Shown: positions 47,238 to 58,968 of the stretch, in pieces
Layout: every line of letters begins with the position of its first letter
Position numbering within the stretch: position 1 is the first letter of the stretch
Assembly: GCF_008831285.2 (NCBI RefSeq)
Contig: NC_045150.1
Coordinates: forward strand, 6,834,001-6,894,000
Direction of reading: 5' to 3'
Origin: Nymphaea colorata
Taxonomy: Eukaryota > Streptophyta > Magnoliopsida > Nymphaeales > Nymphaeaceae
Length of the DNA: 60,000 nt
Notes under the pieces: model-generated
The model's input: only the letters and a program-made list of their open reading frames with translations
Told to the model about the DNA's origin: nothing
Databases searched by the model: none
Translations under genes and position numbers: made by a program

Positions 47238-50200
47238 TCATATACAATGAAAGGCGTAAAAACGAAAAACGCAGAAGAAATGAAAAAGGAAAAAAGAACA
47301 GATGCATGCAATGATGTATATGCAAAACTCTCCCGAACAGACAGAAAAATCATTGTGTTAAAACAACAAAACTAAGTGTATCAAAATGGACATGAAGTGT
47401 TTGGAGGCTCTCTCTTGGCAAACAAAAATCTCCCATTTGCTCTTTAATCTAATTTGATGATGGAAGAAGGCACGTTCTTTCTCTCAGCATCTACAAGCAT
47501 ATGTAGGAACCTAAAAAAAGAAATTCCTTCACCTGAAACAAAAAAATACATTAATTTTCAAGTCAAAATATAGAAAGCTGTAGACATCTATCGCCAAACG
47601 CATACATGACTCTCTACCCTAAAAGGGATTCGGAAAATTAAGAATTGATTCTCCCCCAATGAGCGCTATGGTCATAAATCTAGCAGCTGCCACTCATTGT
47701 TCTGGAGCTCTGTGGAGGCAACTTGCTCATTAAGGATATTGAAGAGAAGCCAGATGAAGAGAATGAGTTGCAGTAAGCAGGAAATCTGGGGATAAGCAGG
47801 AAGTTAACTACTGACCTTTTAGAAAAAGACCCAAAAGCACTGCATGCTTCCTGCTCTTGGGGTCACAGCCTGTGTCGAGACTGGGTGAGGTACAGTACAC
47901 CCTTCAGCTGAGTGTGTCTCAGTCTCACTATTCACAGTCTAGGAAAGTAGCAATTACACAAATCAAACCGGCAATGCATCTTTTATGCACCCCGGACCAG
48001 TAATGCTATACCCTTGTTGCTGGGGTAAAACTAGCTTTGCCATCTGTGATGCGGGTGACAAAGAAAAAGAAATGATCAAGAAACATACAGAAAACATTAG
48101 CATTACGGAACCCCTTTCCTTTGAGAAATTTGGTTTCAAAACGGGTCAAACTCATTAACCATACCAAAAGTCAAACTCATTAACCATACCAAAATGAAAG
48201 GAGTCTTCACCTTTCAAAACAGTCCTCATAACTCGGCTACCCCGTAGGCCTCCGGCGTTTTCTTTTTAGCCGAAGAAATTGCCTTCACTTATTAATCAAT
48301 TACACCAAGATAAACAATCATATTGATTAATTTCATTCCAATATCTATTTAACGGAGCTTTTGTTGGGTTAATTTCTGACAAAGGTAAACAATTATTTTG
48401 GTTAGTTCCTGTCTAATATCCATTTAATGTACTTTTTTTTTAAGATTTTCTGACCCTTATAAAGTTTCCCTTTCAGTCGTCATGTGCCCATCGAGCCATT
48501 TTCTAGTATTGCTAGAAATTAGATTCCATAACAACTGATTGAAAAAGAATCTGAACTATTATAATCATTTTTCTCACGCAAAGAATATTTAAGATTGCAT
48601 GCAAATTGTACAAGCAAATTTGTTTTCTCAAGTAATCGTCTGCTAATTAATTTAGCATATGCTTTTCTCTTACTCTCTCTCTTTCTCATGGCTATGATGT
48701 GATTCATCAATATACCGCAATCTAGCAACATATATATAACTATATGAACAGTAGCAAAAGGATCAATATGCCACAGGTAGTCACGATATATATAGGTTAA
48801 ACAAATAGTGATTGTCTAGATCCAGAAGGTGTCAATACTTAATCAATTTTGCACAATCCAGTGCGCAACCAGTAATTAGTGTTTATAACCTGCTCCCGGA
48901 GGCAAAATCAAAGGATTTTACTGTTGCCTTCAAGAAATTCTAAGCTTGAATTTCCCATTGAACTTGTCTTTTAAAAAAATAAATAATTGACTAGGAAATG
49001 TATAGAAACCTACCAATGACAATAATCACAGGGTTGCATAAAGGTTGCATTCCATATGTTTTTGTGAAAGAAAAAAGAATTGCACTCCCAACCTAGGTAG
49101 TTTAGTTTCTCAAAATGTGATTACTTATTATAAGACTTTCAGTTACAGGATTTGACGTCTTGAGCTTTGTCACTAGTGAATCAAAATACTTTTACACCCT
49201 TTGCAATTTTGAATATATAAAATGAAGAATTAATCCTTTGATTGTATTTAACCAGTGTTGGGGGCGAGAAGCTAACAACCCACTACCTGGAAAGAAGGCA
49301 TGGAGCCACCCCCTACCCCTTCAACCTTACGTTTTTTTGCCTTTGGGGTTTTAGGCTGTGTCAACATCAGGGAAGAAAGTAGTATAGCGTCTACCGGAAT
49401 AAAAAAGCTGGAGACCTGCTTTTGGAGAGACTCTAACCCAACCAGCTACCCTATGCTCTTTGAGGAAAATGACAACAATTGGTGATAACCGTTCATATAC
49501 ATCTGGGTTGCTACTTTTTTGCTTTGAATAAGCTTGTCTTATTTATTTATTAAGGTTTCTGGTAGGCTGAATATGGTTTAGCGGGCGCTGGTGTTTACGC
49601 ATGTACCAATTTAGACTGTGCCTGTTTGAGAGTGAGTTACGTGCACTATAAAGTCACACATGCAACCTATATACGACTTAAAAGAGCAGATGTGACATTT
49701 TAGTAATTTTTCAAAAATAAATATCCTTTATAGTCTTTTCACTTTTGGGATTTCTCTGTGAAAAGTTTTCTTTTTCAATGTGAACCGAGAGTGGGTATAT
49801 TGGTGTGTGAAAAGTTTTCTTTTTCAATGTGAACCGAGAGTGGGTATATTGGCGCACCAAATTTCGTGCACTAGTATCATGCATATTACCATGTTCGTGC
49901 CTGCCCAACCTCCTTTCAATGGTCCCAAAGCATTCGTATTCCTACTCCTATGTAAAGAATTTCTGATGGCAGTAATGTTACCTCACAGTGAATTTGAAAG
50001 TATTAAAGCACATGAAATCTGGCCGGCAGCAAATTAAAATTGGATTGATGTTAACGGTAGGTGGCTCAATTGATCAGTTTGTGAGAGCATATAAGGTAAT
50101 CTGGCAGACCACCCTGTTTAAATGGGTTTAGCATCGATCTTGATCGTTGCTAGCTTTCTTTTACCATTAAACATTTGCTTCTAATCTAAGACCAAGACTA

Positions 50201-52104
50201 CATAGCTCTGGGAGATCCTCAGTTCAAGTTTAAACAAGCTAAGGATCTCAATAACATGGATAAATACATGTTATATGTAAAACACTATGGATTTAAAGAA
50301 AATATCTCTCCCCTCTCCACCCTCCCTAAGTAGCTTAAACAGCTGGTCGGGTTGATGGACAGATAAAGGACCTGCCAGCAGTTAGATTCCCGAATAATAT
50401 TAGGCCTATAGAAGCATGTTACATCTCACTCTTTCTCAGGTTTGATACATAGAAGAGAGACCTATGCACACAATGTATCAGAGAATCAACTTTTAAAAGG
50501 TACTATAGTTGTGACTTAGTCAATGAAATCCTTGATTTGATTGATTCTCAAGCTTTATGAAGGATATCTGTCCATCAATATTCTGTTTAGGTTTCTCTGA
50601 TTTCTTTGTTGTGCAGATCTTGCCATTCCTGTATTAATCCTCATCCCATTTGCTGTTAGTTGGAGATCACATCTACAGCGACCTAATGCATTTCCCTTTT
50701 ATAAATACCAAATATGACAAATAGCGTTTATAATATATAATAATATTTTCATAGAGAGGAGGGAAATACCCCTAAGAGGTGAGGCCCTCTCCCTCAAGGT
50801 GTAGTGCTCACTATTTGGGTCCAAAGCGATATCCTCATCAATTAAAATGTTGTATATCAGTTTAATTGTAGCTTAAAATAGCAGCACTTATGAGAATCAA
50901 ACTGATGAACGAACTATGGACGTGCATTTACTGTTTGTTTGTGTTTGTTTGTGGTTGAGAAGAATAATGCTTAAAGGAATCACGGCCAAGCTTTCAACAA
51001 CCCCCAAGTCTAACTGCTTTGCTATGACAGAAGAGAGCATATCAGTTGCCATCAAGCACACCTTTATTTAAGGCTTATAACTTTATAACTAATTATGGAA
51101 TCCTTCATCAGCTTGGTTGAAGTCGTACCTTTATCATTGCACTGATAACGTGAAAGAGTGTCAGGGACAGGTACCTTTGCTTTCATTCCGCTGGCCATCG
51201 AACAGGTGGCGACTTGGTGGGAATTCCCATCTGCAGGAATTAGTTACGTTGCTTTCGTCCCGCTGGCCATCTACAGGGACTAGTTACGTTGCAATGAGTA
51301 CTGCTTGCCTCACCAATCGATCTGCTCATTAAATGTCATGCATGAGAATTGCAACAATAAAACTAGCGGAGCTGGGCATTAATCATAAACGAAGGAGTGG
51401 TTGGTGTCATGTATTAATGGGCACTTCGTCTAGACTATCAGAGATTCTGAAACAAGTTACCTAAACCCTATAAGTAGGCAGCATAAGAGGAGGGGCAATG
51501 ACTACGGTAAGATGACCTATTCACCCTTAAATAGAAAAAAAGAATTATAAAAGAAAGCGGATGGCGAGAATGATGAAGTCATTCTTCTTCCCCTGACACT
51601 CAAGGGCGTAGGTGGACGACACTGATTGTTTGGAATTCACCCTGATTGTGACAACATTTATCGTTGCTCCTTCTGCAACCAGCAAGCATCTGTTTTACAA
51701 TTTGAATATCAAAAGTTTTTTTTCTTTTGTGCATAACATGAATGATTTTGAATCAAGTTGGACTTGATCACAAATTATATATATATATATATATATATAC
51801 TTACTTTTAACATAGGAAAATTTTCCAAGAATGCATGTTAAGAATGCAATAAGCATGCCTAATTTTTTATGAGAGGGAGTGAATCAAAAGGTCCATTGGA
51901 GTAAAACCAGTCTCAAGGGATCCATGGAGGTAGTCACAGAGCTACGTTATAGCTGGTGTAGGCAATTGCCCACACTAGCCTACAAATTTTACTTTATTTA
52001 CATATAAAATGTCATTGGTTTTTACTTTTTTGCATATGAGTGCCCCTTCAAGTTTGAAATTTAAACTTATAATGCCCATTAACCAGAAATTTGTGACTCC
52101 AGCC
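47238..52104. other. Long intergenic region, no confident gene
   Basis: A kinase-like but broken stretch is noted at 47690-47850 (see findings). A 25-27-bp tandem duplication lies near 48143-48193 (CAAACTCATTAACCATACCA) and a 49-bp one at 49758-49855. A TA microsatellite is at about 51776-51799. A remnant sharing the interior of the 47073 element lies at about 51938-52100. Open frames elsewhere carry no recognisable domain. Confidence 0.45.
49758..49855. repeat. 49-bp tandem duplication
   Basis: Two essentially identical adjacent copies (from 49758 and from 49807) share GTGAAAAGTTTTCTTTTTCA then GTGAACCGAGAGTGGG. The near identity suggests a recent event. Confidence 0.9.
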
Positions 52105-52539
52105 ACAGCGTGTAGGCCTGGGCATCGGGCCGGGCCGGCATGCCCGGCCTGTCGGGCCCAAGACCCGGCCCGGGCCCGGCCTGATTATTTGATGGGCCGG
52201 GTACCAGGCCTGGTCGACCATGCCCGAGGCCCAGCCCGACCCGTTTTTGTTAACTGGCGGGCCGGGCCGGGTCTTGCCGGGTTGGCCTGATGCCCACACG
52301 GCCATCTCCGCCTCCTCCCAGTCGGCTCTCCGCCCTGCCAACGACCCCATCGACTTCCCTCTGTTCCCGAACGGCGACCAGGGCTGCCTTGCGCAGCTGC
52401 GCTCCCTTCCCCCCGACCTCTGCACTGCCGCGCGCCCTTCTACTCGAAGCAAGCCCTGTTCCGTTCCCCAGGAGCAGAAGAGACCCCTCCCGACGGAGGG
52501 AAGGAAATGCGAAAGGGGAGGAAGGGAGGGAGGGAGGGC

Positions 52540-52823
52540 GCAACGGGGAGGATGCGTTGGAGCCAGATCTGCATTCGTGATCTCCTGTAACCGACAAGAA
52601 AAATGAAGAAAAAAATCCCTAAATCAGGCAAACTTGGAACCATAATAGCGAGAGGAAAAAGAGCAAGCGAGAGAAAAACCTGGGCAGGTTTGTAAGCGTT
52701 GAGGGTGTTCTCAGCGGCCTCCTTGCGCTTGGCGCCGGTCTTGAACATGGCAAGATACCAGTGGTAGTCGCCCTTCATCTTGAGGTAGAAGACCTTGGAG
52801 TCAGTGGAAGTGGAAGTGGGAAG
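52540..52823 (-). pseudogene. 14-3-3 protein gene fragment (two partial exons and intron)
   Basis: Minus strand. A first partial exon, 52823-52680, reads [20 protein letters not shown] then [20 protein letters not shown] and ends AYKPAQ at a GT donor. A 95-bp intron (52679-52585) ends at a TACAG acceptor. The second piece (52584 to about 52540) reads [12 protein letters not shown], corresponding to the [12 protein letters not shown] block that follows AYKxAQ in plant 14-3-3 proteins. The junction falls where plant 14-3-3 genes have an intron, in phase 0. Arg of the family's YHRYL block (a phosphopeptide-contact residue) is Trp here, and two Glu residues nearby are Met and Lys. Dimer-forming and remaining helices are missing and the frame begins without an ATG, so no functional 14-3-3 is expected. 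The intron shows capture from genomic DNA, not from a processed mRNA. Confidence 0.85.
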
Positions 52824-52861
52824 GAAAGAGATTGACCTAACGGGCCATCGGGCCGGGCAGG

Positions 52862-53040
52862 GCTCACTCAAGTTGAGCCCGATAAGGAAAATGTTCGACC
52901 TGAACCCGGCCCGTACTGGCTTGGGCCAGGCTGGCCCGGCGGCGGCCCGGGCTCACTCAAGTTGAGCCCGATAAGGAAAATGTTCGACCTGAACCCGGCC
53001 CGTACTGGCTTGGGCCGGGCTGGCCCGGCGGCGGCCCGGC
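52862..53040. repeat. 89-bp tandem duplication in the right arm of the Pack-type element
   Basis: Two consecutive units starting at 52862 and 52951 are almost identical, including GATAAGGAAAATGTTCGACC and CGTACTGGCTTGGGCC. They differ at about one position (CCAGG versus CCGGG). The duplication is younger than the divergence of the element's flanking duplication. Confidence 0.9.
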
Positions 53041-53064
53041 CCGATGCCCTGGCCTAACTGCATG

Positions 53065-53643
53065 GAGATCACATGCCCATTTGGTAGGTCCTTAAAATAC
53101 GACTCACAAGCCCAAACACTGATTGAGATATTTGAAGGATGAGTCTGCTTTCCCCGAGAAAATACCCCTTCAAGAATGATTTTATCCTCAACCCTTCAAA
53201 TCATCACAACCCCTCAGTTCCCCTATGTGATGATGTAAAATAAAGAAAAGGTTAAGTGAGGGGAGAAGAAAGAGAGTAAAATAGAGACAAATAGCAGTGA
53301 CAATGAGATAAAACTGAACTCAATGCTTTCCACAAGCTATTGTATATTTATTTACTTAATTTTCTGTTGCAAAAAATCATATGGTATAGCAGCAGACCAA
53401 TTATGTTGCACATCCATGGACACTCTTACTTGAAACTAAACCCTTAAGAGCAGCAAAGAGCAATTATATATATATAGGAGTTCAAGGCTGCTATATGCCA
53501 GAAGGTTACCCAATGACTACAATTTGAAAATTTATTACTAAAAAAAGGCAATAAATGATTGCTAGTCAAGGTTTATAATGCAGTGACACTTTATAGTTGT
53601 TTTTGCTTATAGCCTTGTTAACAATGAATTTTAAAATTTTATC
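53065..53643. other. Spacer between Pack-type element and copia element
   Basis: AT-rich, with a short TA run near 53466-53476. No gene or clear repeat recognised. Confidence 0.5.
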
Positions 53644-53648
53644 CACCC

Positions 53649-53937
53649 AGCTAAGGAAGGATATGACAAGGAGATATGCAACGGATGAATGTTATCAATC
53701 AGTGATTATTGAGTGAAGGATCTTCTCAAACTATAGAAAGAATTTTGAGTTATTACCATATATGTTTCAATGATGTAACGTTGTATAGTTGTACCATTCA
53801 TGTAACGTTATATAACTGATCACAAATTACAGTATATAATACAAGGAATACTCTTGCAAGAAATATGCAAGAGAGTTACTCATACTTATCTTCTTGAGTC
53901 GCTACTTTCTCTTCTTTCTTGTTTCTCATCTCATTCA
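53649..53937 (+). repeat. 5' LTR of the copia element
   Basis: 289 bp, aligned base for base with the 3' LTR with roughly 20-25 substitutions by eye and no length change. It contains a TATA-like AGTATATAATACAAGG near 53830. It ends CTCATTCA immediately before the primer-binding site. Confidence 0.93.
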
Positions 53938-53949
53938 TGGTATCAGAGC
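53938..53949 (+). promoter_or_regulatory. Primer-binding site for initiator Met tRNA
   Basis: TGGTATCAGAGC, the usual plant copia primer-binding sequence complementary to the 3' end of initiator methionine tRNA, with no gap after the LTR. Confidence 0.92.
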
Positions 53950-54221
53950 CATCTGTGCTCATCTGTTCTGGTTGCCCCTTTGTTCAGCCATAGCTCTTTT
54001 GAGTGTTCCTATTCACCTGCACATCAACACGGCTTCTTCTTCTTTAGTGCGTGAAACAAGGAAACACGACATACTTGTTCATCTGTACACCGTTGCTGGT
54101 GTCAGCCTCCGCTATTCCTCACACTGCTCAGGAAACATCCCTCACTCGTCGCGGTTCCAAGGAGCCCATCTTTGACCAAAACCGTCACCTGAGTCGACTG
54201 GAACCTTCCGTTTCTGCCACA

Positions 54222-54510
54222 GCAAGCATCGCTAAGGAGTCTTCTCTCCGACAGCCCTGTGCTCGACCAGATTTAGTGCCAGAGTTGGTCGGAATCAGGT
54301 GGTTTCCAGTCGCTTTTCCTGTTGTGTCTTCTGTGAAATAGGGGAAACTCCCGCTTTTCACTTCAAAAATACGACACTGTCTCCTTGCTTTGCAGATCCC
54401 CTCGAGGTTGCACGGGAAGCATCGCTAAAGAGTCTTCTTTCTGACGGACCGATGCTCGACCGAATTCAGTGCCGGAGTTGGTCGGAATCAGGTGGTTTCT
54501 GGCCACCTAT
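54222..54510 (+). repeat. Duplicated segment in the copia leader
   Basis: About 90-100 bp occurs twice (54222-54310 and 54413-54510). Both copies hold AGCATCGCTAA(G/A)GAGTCTTC, then GCTCGACC, then GAGTTGGTCGGAATCAGGTG. They lie between the primer-binding site and Gag and are diverged by about 10-15%, older than the LTR pair appears. Confidence 0.8.
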
Positions 54511-54735
54511 CTGCGGGTCCTCTGTTCAGCATGTAAAAAGGGGCAATAGACCAACGCTATCTCCTCTCGTTCCGTCTCTGCTTGCCTCCTTTCCGCACGC
54601 CATTGAAACCGTCGATAGGGCTGCTCGACGCTTGCGGCTGTGATCTCAGACAGAGAGAGAAATCCCTTTGCTGCAGAGATATTGTCAACTCTCGACTCCC
54701 TGGTATTGTGTATTTTTGGTGGCGTCTAAGTACCA

Positions 54736-55640
54736 TGACTGCCACGTTGCCTATCCAATGGAATGCTGCTGGTGCACTGGTCTCAGTCAAACTCAACTGA
54801 GATAACTATCTATTATGGCGAAGTCAACTAGAGTCAGTAATGGACTCTCAAGGTCTTCTTCAGTTCGTTGATGAGACTCAAGTGAACCACCGAAAGAGAT
54901 GACAAAGGATGACAAAACTAAAGTCCAGAATTTGTTGCACGGAGAAAGATGGATCATCTTGCATTAAGATGAATCAAGGCAATGGTCACAAAAGCTGTGT
55001 TGGGGCAGATTATGCATGCCAAAACTGCCCATGTTACTTGGTCGACCCTTGAGAAATCATATGGTTCTCAGTCCCCTCTGAGAATCATGTTGTTGCGTAA
55101 GGAGTTGCTTCTGATAAAAAAGGGAAGTATGTCTATGCAAACTTATTTAGATAAAATCAGCTTTTGGATACTTTATCCATTGTTGATCAAGAAATTTCTG
55201 GTCAAGATCTAGTACAAGTCACACTTAATGGATTGTCATGAAACTTTTATAACCATGCTTACTGGTCCATCATCATCAACACTTTCTTTTTTTGAACTAT
55301 TTGATCTTCTGCTCAATCAAGAAAAATGGCTTGCCTTACTTAAGTCGACTTCGATGAACTCGACTGAAGTTGTTCAGCCCGCATCGCAGGTTATCAACCA
55401 CACTGCGTTCAACGTTTCTTGCAGGCAACGTCGAGGCCGAGGATTTTTTCTTGGTCGATAAGGAAGAAATCATGGTAGTCGTGGAAATCTATTTCAAGGG
55501 CATGGCAATCAACCCCAACTACAACAGCGATCTGGTTCAACCAGAACACAATATCAACGCCCTCCTATTGTTTGCCAATGTTGTGGATGGAAGGGGCACT
55601 CAGCTTGTACATGCTACGACATTCCTCAAGCCTACTCTGC
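54736..55640 (+). pseudogene. Copia Gag remnant
   Basis: The N-terminal part encodes a Gag-like start (LPIQWNAAGALVSVKLN, stop, DNYLLWRSQLES). The middle has the UBN2-type Gag region (WSTLEKSYGSQSPLRIMLLR, then KGSMSMQTYLDKI). A CCHC zinc knuckle, C-x2-C-x4-H-x4-C (CQCCGWKGHSACTC), lies near 55571-55612. Stops and frameshifts interrupt the sequence. A normal Gag would coat the RNA in virus-like particles. Confidence 0.85.
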
Positions 55641-56920
55641 CATGAGCCTGCTAAATTCATTAAATGAATACTGGTATCCAGATACATGTGCTACAAACCA
55701 TATTATAGCAAACGATGATATGATGCATAACGAAGCACTTCAGGATGGACAAGAAAACGTCATAATTGGTAATGGTTCTTGCCTTTTTATTAAACATATT
55801 GGTGATCTATTAGTTGATGTTGATGGAAATTCTTTTGAACTCAAGAATACTCTTCACGTCCCCACCATTGCTCACAATTTGTTATCGGTTGGAAAATTTA
55901 CTATTGATAATAACGATATTTTGAGTTCTCACCGTATGATTTTCTGATCAAGGATTGACGAACAAACAAGATTCTTCATCAGGGACCAAAGAAGCGTAAT
56001 GGACTTTATCCCATTACGCTTAAGAGAGCTAGCGAGAATCAAGAAAGAACAGCCTTCAACAGTTGTTTCACGCTAGAATAATACAACCTTTTTATTCTTT
56101 TAAATTCTACTTGTTTAATTTCAATAAACTCTTCATCTGGAAGAGATGTTTGTGAATCTTGTGTTGTTGGAAAAATGCATAAACAACTATTTCCTTCTTC
56201 TGATTTTCATGCTTTTCGAGTTCTTGAAGTATTACACATGGACGTTTGGAGATCGGCTCCTCTGTTCTCCAAGGATGTTTTTCAAATACTTCCTTTTAAT
56301 AGTTGATAATTTTTGTCGTTGTTCATGGATATTCCCTCTAAAGACAAAATCTGAAGTAGTGAATTGTGTTTGCAATTTTCAAGTCTTAGTGGAGAAACAA
56401 TTGAATTCAACTATTGCCGCCATTTAATGAGACAATGACAGTGAATTTAGCAACAAGGCGTTGGAATCATTCTGTGAAGAACATGAAATTGTCCATCAAT
56501 TTTCATGTCCTTATATGCCTGAACAAAATGACATAGTTGAAAGAAAGAATAGACAAGCTGTAGAAACAGGTTTGAGTATGTTGCATGATTCTTGGCTCGA
56601 CAACAAATTTTGGGTTAAATCTTTTAGGACTGCAATATACATCATTAATCAACTACCGACTCTCAAGCTCAAACAAAAGATTTCATTTCGGTTGTTGTTT
56701 GACAGGGTGTCTGATTACACTCACCTACGAGTTTTTGGGACCATATGTTATCCACTTCTCACTTTATCTGACAACACCAAATTCCAAACAAAGGCCACTC
56801 TGTGCATTTTTCTTGGCTATGCAAGCAGACATAAAGGGTATATTTGTTATGATGCCACACTTCAAAGGACTCTTGTCTCTCGGCATGTGATTTTTTATGA
56901 AAGTTTGCATAATTGATAGT
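55640..56920 (+). pseudogene. Copia protease and integrase remnant
   Basis: The protease active-site region reads WYPDTCATNHI, with the usual DSGA/DTGA third position changed to Cys. It is followed by the LHVPTIAHNLLSVGK block. Pre-integrase sequence (LYPITLKRASEN) and the integrase catalytic parts follow: a first Asp in a HMDVW context near 56238, the second in a DNDSEF context near 56435, the Glu in NDIVERKNRQ near 56530. The GKG-like C-terminal part (FLGYASRHKGYICYD) is present. Stops separate the catalytic segments. Confidence 0.87.
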
Positions 56921-57446
56921 CACCGACAATTTTTTATCCTTCTCTATGGATGCCCAATGTTCAACTTGATCAAGGTACAAATATTAATCTTGAACATAGC
57001 AACTCTCACGACATGAGACCTCCACTAGTTGAGCCATCATATCAAGATAGCACTCTTTCACTATTCAATCATGCATCAGTACCATCTAACAACAAAGTTC
57101 TTTCATGCCACACGTCACTGATTTTTCTGCTTCTCACAATGATTGTCATGACATGACTATCTCTCTTTCACGAGATCATGTTGCAAATAGGTCCATACCA
57201 CAACAACCAAGCCTCTTATTACCTCTTGTGACATCATGTTCTCATAATGATATCCCCTATCCGGTCATTTCACCCATACAAGATCTGGCTGAACACACAA
57301 AGGAGGCTGAAAATGGAACCATACAAGAGCTTGCTGAAAAATTATCTATCACTCGACCTTTGCATCATACTCATCCTATGGTCACAAGGTCGATGACCGG
57401 TTCCTTGGTACTAAAAACTTTTTGTGTTATGCGAACCAACCTCGTT

Positions 57447-58957
57447 TAAAGAAGCGATTAAGCATAGTGACTGACAGCAAGCAATAAAATATGAGATCGA
57501 GACACTCAAACAAAACCACACATGACGTCTCTTTCCCACACGCCCTGGTCTTCATATCATTAGCTCAAAATGGGTTTACAAAATTAAACGGAACGCTGAT
57601 GGGACCATATCTTGACATAAGACATGACTTGTTGCTCGTGGTTTCCAACAAGAAGACATCGACTACTCCGAAACATTCAGTTCAACAGTAAAACCCACTA
57701 TTCGGATTTTACTTTCTTTAGCCGTGCAATATGGGTGGCATCTTTGTCAACTTGATTTTGACAATGTGTTTCTTAATGGCTATCTTGATGAAGATGTCTA
57801 TATGACTCAACCTGAAGGATTTGAAGATCAAGAACATTCTACTTACGTATGCAAACTGGAAAAAGCCATCTATGGTTTCAAACAAGCTCCTCAAGCATGG
57901 TATCATCAGCTCAGTTGTCATCTTCAAAAACTTGGTTTCCTCAGCTCACAACCTAATGTGTCACTATTTATTTATTCCAAATGCAATGTCAAACTTTATA
58001 TGCTTGTTTATGTTGATGATATCATCCTTACTGGATTGTCCCAATCTCTTCTTGACTGGGCTATTCGACAACTACAGGCTACATTTTCAATGAAAGATCT
58101 TGGACTCTTATCATATTTTCTTGGTATCAAAGTCAAACGGACAACACAACCGTTATATCTATGTCAACAATCCTATATCTCCAATATCATCAAGCGGGCT
58201 AATATGGCCAAGGCCAAGCCTACCGTCTCACCGATGAGTACTAATAAAGACAAAGAGTCATCTCCAATGCTTTTTGTTGATCCTTTCTTATATTGAAGTG
58301 TGGTGGGGGCATTACAATATGCCACTCTTACTAGACCATACATAGCATTTACTGTCAATCGGCCTTGTCAATTCTTGCACTCTCCTACAAAGAATTATTG
58401 GATAATGGTTAAACGAATCATGCGCTACTTGAGTGGAACCAGTCATTATGTATTGCATCTCAAACCATCATCAGCATTACAACTTTATGCCTTTGCATAT
58501 GCCGATTGGGCAAGAAATCCAGAAGATAAAAAAATCTACAGGTGGATTTGTTGTATTCTTAAGAGATAATATCATATCTTGGGCATCTAGGAAACAATGA
58601 ACTGTGGCCAGATCTAGCACTGAAGCTAAATAAAAATCTTTGGCATGTGCAGCTGTTGAACTTCTTTGGTTAAAATCACTTCTCAAAGAGTTGGGGATAA
58701 ATTTCTCATCTTCACTAGTTCTTTGGTGTGACAACATTGGAGCATTATATCTTGCAGCCAATCCAGTTTTTTATGCTCAAACTAAACATGTGGAAGTATA
58801 TTTTAATTTCGTTCGAGACCACATAAATCAAGGAAATATCCAAGTTCAATTTATACGATCTGTTGAGCAGCTAGCTGATGGAATGACGAAAGCTCTCAGC
58901 ACTAGTTCGTTCAACTTGTTTAGAGACAAGCTAAACGTGGTTGAACCAACATTCAGC
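57447..58957 (+). pseudogene. Copia reverse transcriptase and RNase H remnant
   Basis: The longest intact piece, 57724-58296, covers LDFDNVFLNGYLDEDVYM, KAIYGFKQAPQAWYHQL and the catalytic LVYVDDIILTG. Upstream, FKEAIKHSD is followed by stops. The RNase H part holds YADWARNPED and LVLWCDNIGALYLAANP. It is closed by TKHVEVYFNFVRDH and EQLADGMTKAL. Several in-frame stops and shifts make it non-functional. Confidence 0.9.
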
Positions 58958-58968
58958 TTGAGGGAGCA
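58958..58968 (+). promoter_or_regulatory. Polypurine tract of the copia element
   Basis: TTGAGGGAGCA directly before the TG of the 3' LTR. It is the expected site for plus-strand priming. Confidence 0.75.

Larger units (their letters stand above)
52113..53056. mobile_element. Pack-type hAT-like element (family B) carrying a 14-3-3 gene fragment, 944 bp
   Basis: The left end TAGGCCTGGGCATCGGGCC and the right end, read on the other strand, TAGGCCAGGGCATCGGGCC continue as inverted repeats for 25 bp with one mismatch. The flanks ACAGCGTG (52105-52112) and ACTGCATG (53057-53064) agree at six of eight positions, as expected for an aged hAT duplication. The right arm contains an 89-bp tandem duplication (units from 52862 and 52951, core CACTCAAGTTGAGCCCGATA). 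The interior, 52300-52830, is not transposon-like: it carries a 14-3-3 fragment on the minus strand and a second GC-rich piece of unknown origin (about 52300-52530). No transposase is present. The layout is that of a Pack element, a non-autonomous transposon that captured host gene DNA. Confidence 0.85.

Noticed and set aside
52440-52871. A 143-codon minus-strand frame across the Pack-type element as an intact gene
   Set aside because: It starts without an ATG and reads through the captured intron, leaving the 14-3-3 frame; the second 14-3-3 piece is in another frame and needs splicing.
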